DNA of 64,000 bases from Alkalicoccobacillus porphyridii (GTDB taxonomy: Bacteria > Bacillota > Bacilli > Bacillales > Bacillaceae_D), in the NCBI RefSeq assembly GCF_007293315.1, contig NZ_VLXZ01000001.1, forward strand, positions 248,001 through 312,000, read 5' to 3'. Within the stretch, counting starts at the first letter, position 1. Each line of letters starts with the position of its first letter. The position numbers were made by a program, and so were the translations under genes. Shown here piece by piece: positions 25,367-33,872 of the stretch. A model generated the notes under the pieces. It saw nothing but the letters and a program-made list of their open reading frames with translations. It made no database searches and was not told where the DNA came from.

Positions 25367-25704
25367 GCTTCCGTTTCAATTGAGGGCTTCTCCTGCCCTT
25401 TTTTTTGTTTATTTTTTCCTTTTTCAGAGCGCTTTTTTACTCGTTTCACAACAAAATAGGCACATCCAAAATTACAGTATTCATACAGATAATCAGGCAA
25501 TGTGCTAATTTTTGAATCATAGGTTGATTTCTTGTGTTTGTCCTCAAAGAAACCCCTTAATCGAAGTTGATTATAACCCCAATCTCCAACAATATAGTCA
25601 TATTTATTTAGAACGTCACTATAACGTGACTTAAATGCTTCTTCATCCCAGCCTTCTTTTACATCTTCAACCACTTCAAATTGAAGCTCTTGAATATTGA
25701 CCAT
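25363..25704 (-). CDS. yutD: YutD family protein (DUF1027)
   Basis: 113 residues from the ATG at 25704 (AGAGGTG 6 nt upstream; the GTG at 25713 overlaps that site). The core KYDYIVGDWGYNQLRLRGFF (about residues 34-53) is the family signature, and LPDYLYEYCNFGCAYFVVKR follows. The C-terminal tail is Lys/Glu-rich and probably disordered. Function is unknown. It ends inside the stop codon of the convergent small gene. Confidence 0.9.
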   Translation of the reverse strand: MVNIQELQFEVVEDVKEGWDEEAFKSRYSDVLNKYDYIVGDWGYNQLRLRGFFEDKHKKSTYDSKISTLPDYLYEYCNFGCAYFVVKRVKKRSEKGKNKQKKGQEKPSIETEA

Positions 25705-25770
25705 AGCACACACCTCTCATGCTCTTTTTTTCATTGTATCATACGCGTTAAGATGCAGGAAAGGCAGACA

Positions 25771-25810
25771 AAAAACAGATAGCTGTACGTTTGCATCAGC
25801 TATCTGTTTC
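25771..25810 (-). terminator. Terminator of lipA
   Basis: AAACAGATAGCTG pairs with CAGCTATCTGTTT; the - strand continues into TTTTTTG. Confidence 0.9.
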
Positions 25811-25814
25811 TGAA

Positions 25815-26741
25815 CTATTTAACATAGGATTCATTCTGTACCTTTTTGGCTTCTTCATTGACTTGAGCCTGATTCACCTGCTCGTCCGCATGATAAGAAG
25901 AGCGAACAAGTGGGCCAGCTTCACAGTGACTAAATCCTTTGCTCATCGCAATGTCTTTAAGCTCAGCAAATTCATCAGGATGATAATATTTCTGTACCTT
26001 TAAATGCTTTTTGGTCGGCTGCAAATATTGTCCAATTGTCATGATATTCACGTTATTAGCACGCAGATCATCCATCGTTTCAATAATTTCTTCCTTCGTC
26101 TCACCCAGACCAATCATTAAGCTTGATTTTGTCGGGATATCCTCATGCATCTCTTTAGCTCGACGTAGAAATTCCAGCGTACGTTCGTAGGTTGCTCTAG
26201 CTCGAACTCTTGGAGATAAGCGGCGTACCGTTTCAATATTATGGTTCATAATATTTGGTCGCGCATCCATAAGTGTTCGTAAGCTCTCCTCATTTCCAAG
26301 CATGTCGGAAGGAAGCACCTCAATCGTGCAAAACGGATTCTTGCGGCGAATGGCCTTCACTGTTTCTGCAAATACGGCTGCACCGCCATCCTTTAAATCA
26401 TCACGAGCAACAGCCGTAATCACAACATGCTTTAAACCCATGTCACTAACTGAATCTGCTACGCGTTCTGGTTCCTCTAAATCAAGCTCTGTCGGTAGAC
26501 CCGTCTTTACAGCACAGAAACGACAGGCTCTTGTACAGATATCACCTAAAATCATAAATGTTGCTGTTTTTCTTACAGCCCAGCATTCATGAATATTCGG
26601 ACATCTTGCTTCCTCACAGACGGTATGTAGTTTTTTTTCGCGCATCATTTTTTTAAGGCCGGTATAAGATTCATTTGTATTTAATTTAATTTTGAGCCAC
26701 TCTGGTTTACGTATGTGGTCCTCTTTTTTTGCCAACTCCAT
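25815..26741 (-). CDS. lipA: Lipoyl synthase
   Basis: 308 residues. The auxiliary cluster motif is [12 protein letters not shown] (CX4CX5C, about residues 43-54), the radical-SAM motif is CTRACRFC (CX3CX2C, about 69-76) and the C-terminal RSSYHAD supplies the serine ligand. It inserts two sulfurs into octanoyl groups on lipoyl domains such as GcvH (encoded at 56.9 kb) and needs Fe-S clusters from the Suf system. The neighbouring lytH is divergent, as in B. subtilis. Confidence 0.97.
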   Translation of the reverse strand: MELAKKEDHIRKPEWLKIKLNTNESYTGLKKMMREKKLHTVCEEARCPNIHECWAVRKTATFMILGDICTRACRFCAVKTGLPTELDLEEPERVADSVSDMGLKHVVITAVARDDLKDGGAAVFAETVKAIRRKNPFCTIEVLPSDMLGNEESLRTLMDARPNIMNHNIETVRRLSPRVRARATYERTLEFLRRAKEMHEDIPTKSSLMIGLGETKEEIIETMDDLRANNVNIMTIGQYLQPTKKHLKVQKYYHPDEFAELKDIAMSKGFSHCEAGPLVRSSYHADEQVNQAQVNEEAKKVQNESYVK

Positions 26742-26914
26742 CCACCATCCTTACTATTCATATCTAGTTTTATCCTTATTCTACTTTATCATGTTTGCAG
26801 CCATTTAGACAAATCACCACTTTGTATAGAATTCCCAAAGTTTCTCTGCAATTTTTTCAAGGGATTGGTTCACACTATCAACAAATCATATTGTTTGAAA
26901 GGAGCAGATACACC

Positions 26915-27916
26915 ATGTCTCGCTCACGAATTTTGCATGTATCAGTAATTGTATTTACCTGCCTTGGACTGCTCCTTCCTCAAACAGGGACGGCTGCCGA
27001 GCAAACGGATACAACCTATGAAGATCGATTCACTTTATACAAAAATACCGAAGCCCTAACAAACGTGCCATGGTATTATTTAGCCGCTGTTGATACCTAT
27101 GAACGGGGATTACGTAAAGCCTTACGTGATCGAGATGAAGCACAGGGCCTTATTTCTATTTTCTACTCACCTTCACAGTGGGCTGGTCCATTAAATCCAG
27201 AGCTAGAGGATACAGATCCACTGTCGATAGCTATGTTCGGGGGACTTGGAATGGACGGTGACGGCGACGGGAAAGCCGATCGATTTAACGATGCCGATAT
27301 TCTGTACTCTTATGCGCACTTCCTTGAAAAATACGGTTTTAAAGAAGAAGACATGCGGATCGCTCTATGGGAATATTACAAACGCGAACAATCTGTTTCC
27401 ATCATTCAATCTCACGCAAGAGCTTACAAAACATTTGGCAGACTCGACTTACATGATCATAGCTTTGTGATGCCACTCCACGCTACTTATAGCTACCGCA
27501 GCACGTGGGGAGCAAAAAGAGGATGGGGCGGCAGACGAATGCATGAAGGGACGGATCTATTTGCCGGCTATGGCGTACCCATCCAATCCACTTCCTATGG
27601 AACCGTTGAACTTATCGGCTGGAACAATTACGGGGGCTGGCGTGTGGGTATCCGAGACCTCGATAACATTTATCACTACTATGCTCATCTAAGCGGCTTT
27701 GAAAAAGGCCTTGAAAAAGGAGACGTCGTCAAGCCCGGTCAAATCATTGGATATTGCGGCAGCTCCGGCTACGGAAAACCAGGTACACAAGGCAAGTTCC
27801 CTCCCCACCTCCACTATGGAATGTACCGTGATAACGGCGTCACCGAATGGTCGTTTGATCCTTATCCATTGCTGAAGAGCTGGGAAAGACAAGCTTATAA
27901 GGACCGGAAGAAGTAG
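26915..27916 (+). CDS. lytH: LytH, sporulation L-Ala-D-Glu endopeptidase (M23)
   Basis: 333 residues from the ATG at 26915, 10 nt after AAAGGAG; the longer frame from 26795 has no ribosome site. A signal peptide (about 1-28, hydrophobic VIVFTCLGLLLP) is followed by a central region and a C-terminal M23 metallopeptidase domain, with the zinc ligands HEGTD (about 210) and HLHYG (about 301). B. subtilis LytH trims peptide stems during cortex synthesis under late mother-cell control. The repeat array that follows begins about 20 bases past its stop. Confidence 0.92.
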   Translation: MSRSRILHVSVIVFTCLGLLLPQTGTAAEQTDTTYEDRFTLYKNTEALTNVPWYYLAAVDTYERGLRKALRDRDEAQGLISIFYSPSQWAGPLNPELEDTDPLSIAMFGGLGMDGDGDGKADRFNDADILYSYAHFLEKYGFKEEDMRIALWEYYKREQSVSIIQSHARAYKTFGRLDLHDHSFVMPLHATYSYRSTWGAKRGWGGRRMHEGTDLFAGYGVPIQSTSYGTVELIGWNNYGGWRVGIRDLDNIYHYYAHLSGFEKGLEKGDVVKPGQIIGYCGSSGYGKPGTQGKFPPHLHYGMYRDNGVTEWSFDPYPLLKSWERQAYKDRKK

Positions 27917-27937
27917 AGCAAGGGGGAGGTTTTCTTG

Positions 27938-28347
27938 CGAGATGCGGTGGCGGTTAATTGGCATGCGGGATGCTCTTGCGGCATGCGGTGGGGCTCAATT
28001 GACATGCGGCGGCTCTCTATCGGCATGCGGGCTCTTCTATCGACATACGGCGTCCCTCTATCGGCATGCGGGCTCCTCTAGCGACATGCGGCGTCCCTCT
28101 ATCGACATGCGGGCTCTTCTATCGACATGCGGCGACTCTCTATCGGCATGCGGGCTCTTCTATCGACATGCGGCGGCTCTCTACCCACATGCGGGCTCCT
28201 CTAGCGACATGCGGCGTCCTTCTATCGACATGTGGGCTCTTTTATCGACATGCGGCGGCTCTCTATCAGCATGCGGGCTCCTCTAGCGACATGCGGCGGC
28301 TCTCTATCCACATGCGGGCTCCTCTAGCGACATGCGGCGTCCCTCAT
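27938..28347 (+). repeat. Periodic word array B (CGACATGCG, alternating 20/21 bp)
   Basis: About 20 words CGACATGCG or CGGCATGCG start at 27938, 27959, 27979, 28000, 28021, 28041, 28062, 28082, 28103, 28123, 28144, 28164, 28185, 28205, 28226, 28246, 28267, 28287, 28308 and 28328. From 28021 on, steps alternate 20 and 21 without exception, so the dimer is 41 bp: one linker is GGCTCTTCTAT, the other CGGCTCTCTAT. It lies between convergent lytH and the NSS transporter. A 41-bp unit is not a multiple of three, so open frames here are not genes. Confidence 0.95.
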
Positions 28348-28373
28348 CACATACTAAGGATCCTACCCAACCC

Positions 28374-28417
28374 TCAAAAAAAGGATAAAACGGACGATGT
28401 CCATTTTATCCTTTTTT
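28374..28417. terminator. Strong bidirectional terminator between lytH and metS-like gene
   Basis: AAAAGGATAAAA-c-GGAC pairs with GTCC-a-TTTTATCCTTTT, with A- and T-runs on both sides. Confidence 0.92.
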
Positions 28418-28422
28418 TCTTT

Positions 28423-28542
28423 TTATTTATTTTCTGCCTCACGTCGTTTTGTTGCTTTTTTAGCGTTTACTATGCTGAATACTAGCCCGCCCCAGATAAG
28501 GGTGGTGCTAAAGATCAGCATGACAATGGCACTTGTACTCAT
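28423..28542 (-). CDS. metS: MetS-family small subunit of NSS transporter
   Basis: 39 residues (MSTSAIVMLIFSTTLIWGGL...KRREAENK), one membrane helix (about 4-26) followed by a charged tail. The ATG overlaps the stop of the large transporter gene by one base (TAATG), so translation is coupled. Such mini-proteins partner NSS-family methionine/alanine transporters of the MetPS type in Gram-positive bacteria (family knowledge). It is too short for most gene finders but is well supported by context and sequence. Confidence 0.85.
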   Translation of the reverse strand: MSTSAIVMLIFSTTLIWGGLVFSIVNAKKATKRREAENK

Positions 28543-30065
28543 TAGTCATCGTTCCCTTCTCGCTGAACCTGCTCAACGGTAAGCTTATTTTTACCCGTTT
28601 GCCATTTAAATGCTGTCACTACAAATCCGAATACAACAGCGAGTACGGCTACACTCCAACCAAACGTAATTAGAAAACCTGTTGGCAGATCCTCATAATT
28701 TGATGTTAGGTTTGTATAGAGATTTTGAACAAACATAATTCCAAGAATAACAGGTGTTACAACCATCAGGCAGAAGGTCCACCAGCTACCGATACGGAAA
28801 TCAGAAACCTGGTTCGTATGATCCTTGATTTCAGGGAGCTTTTTAAGAACCCAGCCCATAGCGACAACCGTAACTAGACCTGAAACAGCGATACCGAAGT
28901 TGTTAATAAAGTAGTCAACCGCGTCAAGGACATTAACACCGTTTTGTGTAGCATATAGAAGCGAGATCAATGCTGATAGCCCGCCCCCGACCATTACTGC
29001 TTTTGTACGAGATACATTAAACTTATCTTGGATACCCGCCACGTATGTTTCAACAATAGAGATAAGCGACGTAATCCCTGCAAGTACTAAACATCCAAAG
29101 AACAGTACACCGAAGAATTCATTGAAACCTGGGAATGTATTAATAATCTGCGGGAACACCACAAAGGCAAGACCAACTCCGCCATCTGCTACCTCATCAA
29201 TACCTAAGCCACTTTGAACAGCCATAAAACCTAATACCGCAAATACACCTATACCGGCAAGAATCTCAAATCCAGAATTACTAAATGCAGTGATAAAAGC
29301 ATTATTATTAATATCAGCCTTTTTAGGTAAGTAGCTCGAATAAGTAATCATAATCGCAAATGCTACTGATAAACTAAAGAAAATATGGCCATAAGCCGCC
29401 ACCCAAACAGTTGAATCCAACAAACCTGACCACTCCGGTTTAAAGAACGCATCTAATCCTAGTGCAGCACCTTCGAGTGTAAGTGCACGAACAACAATAC
29501 ATAAGAACATGAAAATTAAGGCAGGAATAAGAACACGGTTTGCTAACTCAATTCCTTTTTTGACCCCTTTAAAAAGAATGCCCAAAGTAACAACCCACAC
29601 CAGTAGTAATGGGAGTAGTACACCTGGCACAAGTGAGCCTAAAGTTCCTGTAGTTTCTGTTGCTTGTAAAAATTCCGTCATTAAAAATGTTCCAGGGTCA
29701 TCACCCCAGCTTAAACTAAATGAAAAATAAGTATAAGATATCGCCCAAGCAATAATTACTGAGTAGTAAGTGGAAATGACGAAGGCTATCCCAACCTGCC
29801 ACCAGCCCATCCATTCTGCTTTTTTATTAATTCGTGCATAGGTTAGAGGTGACGATCCACGGAATCGTTGCCCCATTGTAAATTCCATGATTAGGATCGG
29901 AATCCCCGCTGTCAGTAGCGCAAATAAATAAGGAATGAGGAAAGCCCCTCCCCCATTGTCATACGCTACATAAGGAAACCTCCAGATATTACCTAGTCCT
30001 ACCGCAGAACCAATTGCTGCGAGTACAAAGCCCGCTCTTGATCCCCATTGTTCTCTTTCTGCCAT
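28542..30065 (-). CDS. Sodium-dependent amino-acid transporter, NSS family (MetP-like)
   Basis: 507 residues from the ATG at 30065 (AAGGGAG 9 nt upstream); the frame opens earlier at 30107 but without a site. About 12 hydrophobic segments; the first carries the Na+/substrate-binding signature GSAVGLGNIWRFPY (residues about 18-31). The small membrane partner encoded immediately downstream points to a MetP-like methionine/alanine symporter. Substrate is inferred from that pairing only. It has its own strong promoter at 30190-30219. Confidence 0.88.
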   Translation of the reverse strand: MAEREQWGSRAGFVLAAIGSAVGLGNIWRFPYVAYDNGGGAFLIPYLFALLTAGIPILIMEFTMGQRFRGSSPLTYARINKKAEWMGWWQVGIAFVISTYYSVIIAWAISYTYFSFSLSWGDDPGTFLMTEFLQATETTGTLGSLVPGVLLPLLLVWVVTLGILFKGVKKGIELANRVLIPALIFMFLCIVVRALTLEGAALGLDAFFKPEWSGLLDSTVWVAAYGHIFFSLSVAFAIMITYSSYLPKKADINNNAFITAFSNSGFEILAGIGVFAVLGFMAVQSGLGIDEVADGGVGLAFVVFPQIINTFPGFNEFFGVLFFGCLVLAGITSLISIVETYVAGIQDKFNVSRTKAVMVGGGLSALISLLYATQNGVNVLDAVDYFINNFGIAVSGLVTVVAMGWVLKKLPEIKDHTNQVSDFRIGSWWTFCLMVVTPVILGIMFVQNLYTNLTSNYEDLPTGFLITFGWSVAVLAVVFGFVVTAFKWQTGKNKLTVEQVQREGNDD

Positions 30066-30189
30066 TCTCTCTAACTCCCTTCGACTCTCTCGACAATATT
30101 CGACCACTTAGTCAAAATGATCAGATAATTTAATTGGATAATAACTCAGAAAATTCAATGACTTCCCTGCACATTATTGTCAATTATAC

Positions 30190-30219
30190 ATTATAGGCTT
30201 GTCATTTAAAGAATGTCAA
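30190..30219 (-). promoter_or_regulatory. Promoter of the NSS transporter operon
   Basis: On the - strand TTGACA (30214-30219), 18-bp spacer, TATAAT (30190-30195). Both hexamers are perfect. Confidence 0.85.
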
Positions 30220-30300
30220 AGTTAGTTCTATCCATTTTGAAAAAAGAATATAGAGAGGTTCTCCTCGCAGAGTACCAATCTCTACACCCTAACTCTTTGA

Positions 30301-30352
30301 AAACAAAAAAAGCTTGTCGATACTCTCCCGAATGAGAGCTTATCGACAAGCT
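30301..30352 (-). terminator. Terminator of the lysine transporter gene
   Basis: AGCTTGTCGATA pairs with TATCGACAAGCT, with an inner CTCTC/GAGAG stem; the - strand continues into seven or more U. Confidence 0.92.
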
Positions 30353-30364
30353 AACTTGCGTATA

Positions 30365-31972
30365 TTATTCTGACGTTTTTCTAGCTTGTAATCTTTTTAT
30401 AATCCATGCTGCGATGAGCAGGAGAGCAATCGATACAATCACTGCTACAATCGTTCCTGCAAAAGGAAGAACAATGTAGCCGACTAGAGCCGCTGCGGCG
30501 GCAAGTAGTGCGTATGGAAGCTGTGTCATAACATGGTCAATGTGATGGCTTCCTGATCCAGCAGCTGAGAGAATCGTTGTATCAGAGATCGGTGATACGT
30601 GATCCCCAAAAATGGATCCGGCGAGAACGGCCGCAAGCATTGGTAATAATAATGTGCTGTCTACATTTGCGCCCATGTCACCGGCAATCGGTAACAGAAT
30701 GGCGAAGGTGCCCCAAGATGTTCCTGTTGAAACAGCTGAGATACCGGCGATCACAAATAGCATAACTGGTAGTAGATATGGTGGTATGCCGCCTTCTACT
30801 AACGAAGCCAGGTAAGCCCCTGTTCCAAGATCACCAATAATCGAACTAATCGTCCAAGCAAGGATCAATATTAAAACGGCAGGCATCATGGACTTCACAC
30901 CAGCAAGGGAAACGGTCCAGACGTCCTTTGCTACTGGTTTTGTCAAAACTGTACAGATTAGAGCGGTGAGCATTCCAACAATTGAACCATAAAGTAACGC
31001 TCGAGCGATGTCTGTATATTCAAGAATAGACATGGTCGTAACAGCTACACCATCAGCCTGAGCTCCTGATATTCCCGTACTTATCATTAATCCAACAGTA
31101 ACTACAACAAGTGCAAGAATCGGCGCAATTAAATAGCTGATCTTACCCTTTTGTTCCCCGGCGCCTGTTTCAGCAGAGCCTTCTGGTTCACCTTTTTCAA
31201 GATCATAAAGGACACCCTCGCGTACTGCTAGATCCTCATGCTTTTTCATTAAACCAAAGTCAAACTTATACAAAGCAACGATAAATACCATAGATAATGC
31301 AGTAATGGCATAAAGGTTCATAGGAATCATCATCAGGAACGCTTGGAAGGCACCATACTCGGTCACCTGATTATTTTCAAAAATCTCAGCTATAAATGTA
31401 ATGATATACGCGCCCCAGCTTGATAATGGAGCAATGACACAGATTGGCGCAGCCGTTGAATCCACATAATAAGCGAGCTTTGCACGCGAGATCCGATGTC
31501 GATCCGTAACCGGTCTACTGACGTTCCCAACGGTTAAGCTATTAAAATAATCATCAATAAAAATGATAAAACCTAAAACAATCGGAAGAAGCTGAGCGCC
31601 TCTGCGTGTTTTGATTCGTTTAACCGCCCATTCTCCAAAAGCCGTACTCCCACCAGAGAATGAAATAAATGAAGCAACCATCCCTAGGAAAATAAGGAAC
31701 AATAGAATAAAGAACTCCCAGTCATTGATGGCAAAGCCACTGTCAGCAATTCCAGAGAATATGCCGCCCACGGTGACTGGCTCAGCTACATCATAGCTAA
31801 AAAATAAAGAGCTAAGAATATGAAGCAGTTCTACACCTGCTTTTGGCACTGAAAAGTCATATAGCATTAATGCCCCAACAATAATGCTGACTCCTAATGA
31901 AAGTAAAACCCTACGAGTTAGAATAACCAAAATAAGGGCAAGAAGCGGAGGAATAATTGAATAAATATCCAT
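30365..31972 (-). CDS. NhaC-superfamily transporter, probable lysine importer (LysW-type)
   Basis: 535 residues from the ATG at 31972 (AAAGGAA upstream). The frame opens at 32077, but that extension is the riboswitch expression platform. About 12 membrane segments; ISFSGGSTAFGEWAVKR and the repeat-like SSWGAYI and STGTSWGTFAILLP loops are typical of the NhaC/ArsB-like group. Sequence alone suggests a Na+/H+ antiporter, but a lysine riboswitch with terminator controls it, and comparative genomics has linked this combination to lysine transport. I therefore call it a lysine transporter by inference. Confidence 0.85.
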   Translation of the reverse strand: MDIYSIIPPLLALILVILTRRVLLSLGVSIIVGALMLYDFSVPKAGVELLHILSSLFFSYDVAEPVTVGGIFSGIADSGFAINDWEFFILLFLIFLGMVASFISFSGGSTAFGEWAVKRIKTRRGAQLLPIVLGFIIFIDDYFNSLTVGNVSRPVTDRHRISRAKLAYYVDSTAAPICVIAPLSSWGAYIITFIAEIFENNQVTEYGAFQAFLMMIPMNLYAITALSMVFIVALYKFDFGLMKKHEDLAVREGVLYDLEKGEPEGSAETGAGEQKGKISYLIAPILALVVVTVGLMISTGISGAQADGVAVTTMSILEYTDIARALLYGSIVGMLTALICTVLTKPVAKDVWTVSLAGVKSMMPAVLILILAWTISSIIGDLGTGAYLASLVEGGIPPYLLPVMLFVIAGISAVSTGTSWGTFAILLPIAGDMGANVDSTLLLPMLAAVLAGSIFGDHVSPISDTTILSAAGSGSHHIDHVMTQLPYALLAAAAALVGYIVLPFAGTIVAVIVSIALLLIAAWIIKRLQARKTSE

Positions 31973-31995
31973 AAAAAAATGTTCCTTTCTATTAG

Positions 31996-32030
31996 AAAAA
32001 ATAAAAACCACCATGGCTATCCATGATGGT
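31996..32030 (-). terminator. Terminator of the lysine riboswitch
   Basis: On the - strand ACCATCATGG/CCATGGTGGT is followed by TTTTATTTTTT. It lies between the aptamer and the transporter start, as required for transcription attenuation. Confidence 0.85.
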
Positions 32031-32064
32031 CTAAAAGCAAAAGCACCAAAACATTCATGATAGT

Positions 32065-32240
32065 CCTCCACAACCAAATGGCTGTGACAGTCCAGTATTT
32101 ATTCAACACTGACCCAATGATATCCTGTTGCATAAGATATCATTTCGGCGAAGCTTCCTTTCAATTATTCTCATAGCTGCCGCTCAAATAACATACTGAT
32201 AAGGTTCGCGCCTCTACCTCATGTAAAATGAGGCTTTTCC
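32065..32240 (-). ncRNA. Lysine riboswitch (L box)
   Basis: On the - strand the aptamer shows the family landmarks in order: AGGTAGAGGCGCGAA, then AGTA, AGGAAGCTTCGCCGAAATG, a GATATC hairpin, TTGGGTCAGTG and the 3' closing TGGACTGTCAC. A terminator follows. Lysine binding should end transcription before the transporter gene. A promoter with TTGACA at 32262-32267 precedes it. Confidence 0.93.
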
Positions 32241-32267
32241 TATTAAATTTGTAAGTCAACCTGTCAA
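32240..32267 (-). promoter_or_regulatory. Promoter of the lysine-riboswitch transcript
   Basis: On the - strand TTGACA (32262-32267), 16-bp spacer, TAATAG (32240-32245). The -10 is weak. Confidence 0.5.
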
Positions 32268-32313
32268 TCCTATCACAGAAACAATCGTAAGATCAATAGG
32301 ATTGTGTAAAATT

Positions 32314-33099
32314 CTATGGAGAGGATTCTTCCAATTCTTCATTTTCCTCTAGCTGCTCTGGAATGACGACAGGTGCAGGCATAATAGCTCCGCCACCGCC
32401 CTCCATATAGTAGTTTGGCACGGGCCCGGTAATGACGGAGAACCCAACTGGTAAGCTAACGCTAATAGTATCAGTTGTGACAGCAAAAGGGATAATTACT
32501 TCAACATCAATATCTATATCAATATAGGCGGATATTCGCGTACTGTTGATGTTCACTCGTTCTACTTTATCACTCATATTCACCTTTACATGACTAATAG
32601 TCTGAAAACGCACGGGGATCGTTGGACCAAGATCAGCGAGTAATGAATTATTTAACGCACGACCGATGGGAATTTCATATAGAATAGCACTCTCACCCTC
32701 TACTACTTTTTCTCCCTCGCGATTTAAATGTCCTGCTTTTAACAATTCTAATTGGTCGTGTACCTCTGCTAAGGTCTCTCCCAAGATCCGGTTATATTCC
32801 CCCGCATCAAAATTAAGCATCGTTACATAACCGGTATCATCCTTTTCTACAACTAGCAGCTCATCCATATCAATGATTTGGCCTAATGTATTGGTTAACG
32901 CTCCCTCAATGGAATGAGTGGCGATATTTTTTAGTTCCATTTTGGCAATTTGAGTTAACACGGGGCGTATTTTCTGATCAATGAGCCAGATTCCCTGATA
33001 GGTCATTAGTGTAAAAATGAGTGTGGATAGCAGCAGGACATACCGAAAAGGCAACGGTCCTTTTTGCTTTTTTCGTCTAATCGGACGTCTATTGAGCAT
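32314..33099 (-). CDS. yunB: Sporulation protein YunB
   Basis: 261 residues from the ATG at 33099, which follows GGAGGGGG by 8 nt (frame opens at 33168). A basic N-terminus (RRPIRRKKQKG) is followed by one membrane helix (about 20-40) and an extracytoplasmic domain with the conserved ILYEIPIGRALNNSLLADLGPTIPVRF region. In B. subtilis YunB is a SigE-dependent mother-cell protein needed for efficient sporulation, of unknown biochemical activity. The acidic tail EENEELEESSP is probably disordered. Confidence 0.9.
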   Translation of the reverse strand: MLNRRPIRRKKQKGPLPFRYVLLLSTLIFTLMTYQGIWLIDQKIRPVLTQIAKMELKNIATHSIEGALTNTLGQIIDMDELLVVEKDDTGYVTMLNFDAGEYNRILGETLAEVHDQLELLKAGHLNREGEKVVEGESAILYEIPIGRALNNSLLADLGPTIPVRFQTISHVKVNMSDKVERVNINSTRISAYIDIDIDVEVIIPFAVTTDTISVSLPVGFSVITGPVPNYYMEGGGGAIMPAPVVIPEQLEENEELEESSP

Positions 33100-33170
33100 G
33101 CCAAATTCCCCCTCCTGTATCATCTCTATGCAGGGAGAAGGGGGATTTGACCTTTTATCTTTGAACAACC

Positions 33171-33656
33171 TTAGACGCGGTCATACACCTCATATGTATG
33201 CTTGTGTTTATTCTTTTCATCTACAACGCCTTCGCGACTGGATACTAGCTCCCAATCTTCTTCTGGTACCTCAGGGAAAAAGGTATCTCCGCCAAATACA
33301 CCTTCAATACGTGTCACATACATTCGATCTGCTTTGTCCATAAATAGTTTGAATAGCTCGGTTCCGCCGATGACAAAGTTCTCTTCACCTGGATCGAGTA
33401 AGGATTCTGCTTCTTCTACTGTATGTACAACCTCGCATCCGTTTGCTTCGTATCCTTCGTTCCGTGTAACGATGATGTTTCTGCGGTGAGGCAAGGCTTT
33501 TTTATCGAGTGAATCAAAGGTTTTGCGCCCCATGATAATGGTGTGGTGTTTGGTTGTGTCTTTAAAAAATTGAAAATCAGCTGGCAGATGCCAAGGCAGG
33601 TCGTTGTTTTTGCCAATTGCTCTTTCTTCGTCCATTGCGAAAATAAATGAGATCAT
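33171..33656 (-). CDS. dfrA: Dihydrofolate reductase
   Basis: 161 residues from the ATG at 33656 (TTAGGAGG 7 nt upstream). The frame extends to 33734, but that part lies in repeat element G. Motifs: FAMDEERAIGKNNDLPWHLPAD (catalytic acidic residue in LPAD), IIMGRKTFDSL for NADPH binding, and NFVIGGTELF. It reduces dihydrofolate. In B. subtilis dfrA is next to thyB; here it is a single gene beside yunB, so it has been moved or lost its partner. Confidence 0.95.
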   Translation of the reverse strand: MISFIFAMDEERAIGKNNDLPWHLPADFQFFKDTTKHHTIIMGRKTFDSLDKKALPHRRNIIVTRNEGYEANGCEVVHTVEEAESLLDPGEENFVIGGTELFKLFMDKADRMYVTRIEGVFGGDTFFPEVPEEDWELVSSREGVVDEKNKHKHTYEVYDRV

Positions 33657-33700
33657 TGTGTTCCTCCTAAGATATGTAGTATGACTTGTCCGGAAATCTT

Positions 33701-33835
33701 GGCTCTTCGCTTTCGCTCCCGTATTTTGGGGCATGCTTACCGCGGGCAGGTATTGAGCTAATCTGGCTCTGCCATCTTATCTCAATGAACCTGTTCATCC
33801 CGCAGGTGTCGGCCCTCCTATTTTGTCCGCTAGTT
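33701..33835. repeat. Intergenic fold-back element G, copy 2
   Basis: Same elements as copy 1: CGCTCCC, GCTTACCGCGGGCAGGT, TTGAGCTAA against TTATCTCAATGAACCT, CCCGCAGGTGTCGGCCCTCC and TTTTGTCCGCTAGTTA. The two ends pair to give a long hairpin. It lies between dfrA and yunC. Confidence 0.8.
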
Positions 33836-33872
33836 AACAGAATCAACTTTTATAATGATGAAAAACAAAAGC

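Noticed and set aside
26795-26914. N-terminal extension of LytH
   Set aside because: No ribosome site and it would put 40 residues before the signal peptide; ATG at 26915 has AAAGGAG.
27942-28485. Two long overlapping + strand open frames (114 and 139 codons)
   Set aside because: They lie in array B; a 41-bp unit shifts frame every repeat, no ribosome site, and the peptides are just repeats of the word translated in successive frames.
31973-32077. N-terminal extension of the NhaC-type transporter
   Set aside because: Covers the riboswitch terminator hairpin.
33657-33734. N-terminal extension of dihydrofolate reductase
   Set aside because: Runs into repeat G2; the ATG at 33656 has an ideal ribosome site and the canonical MISFIFAMDE start.
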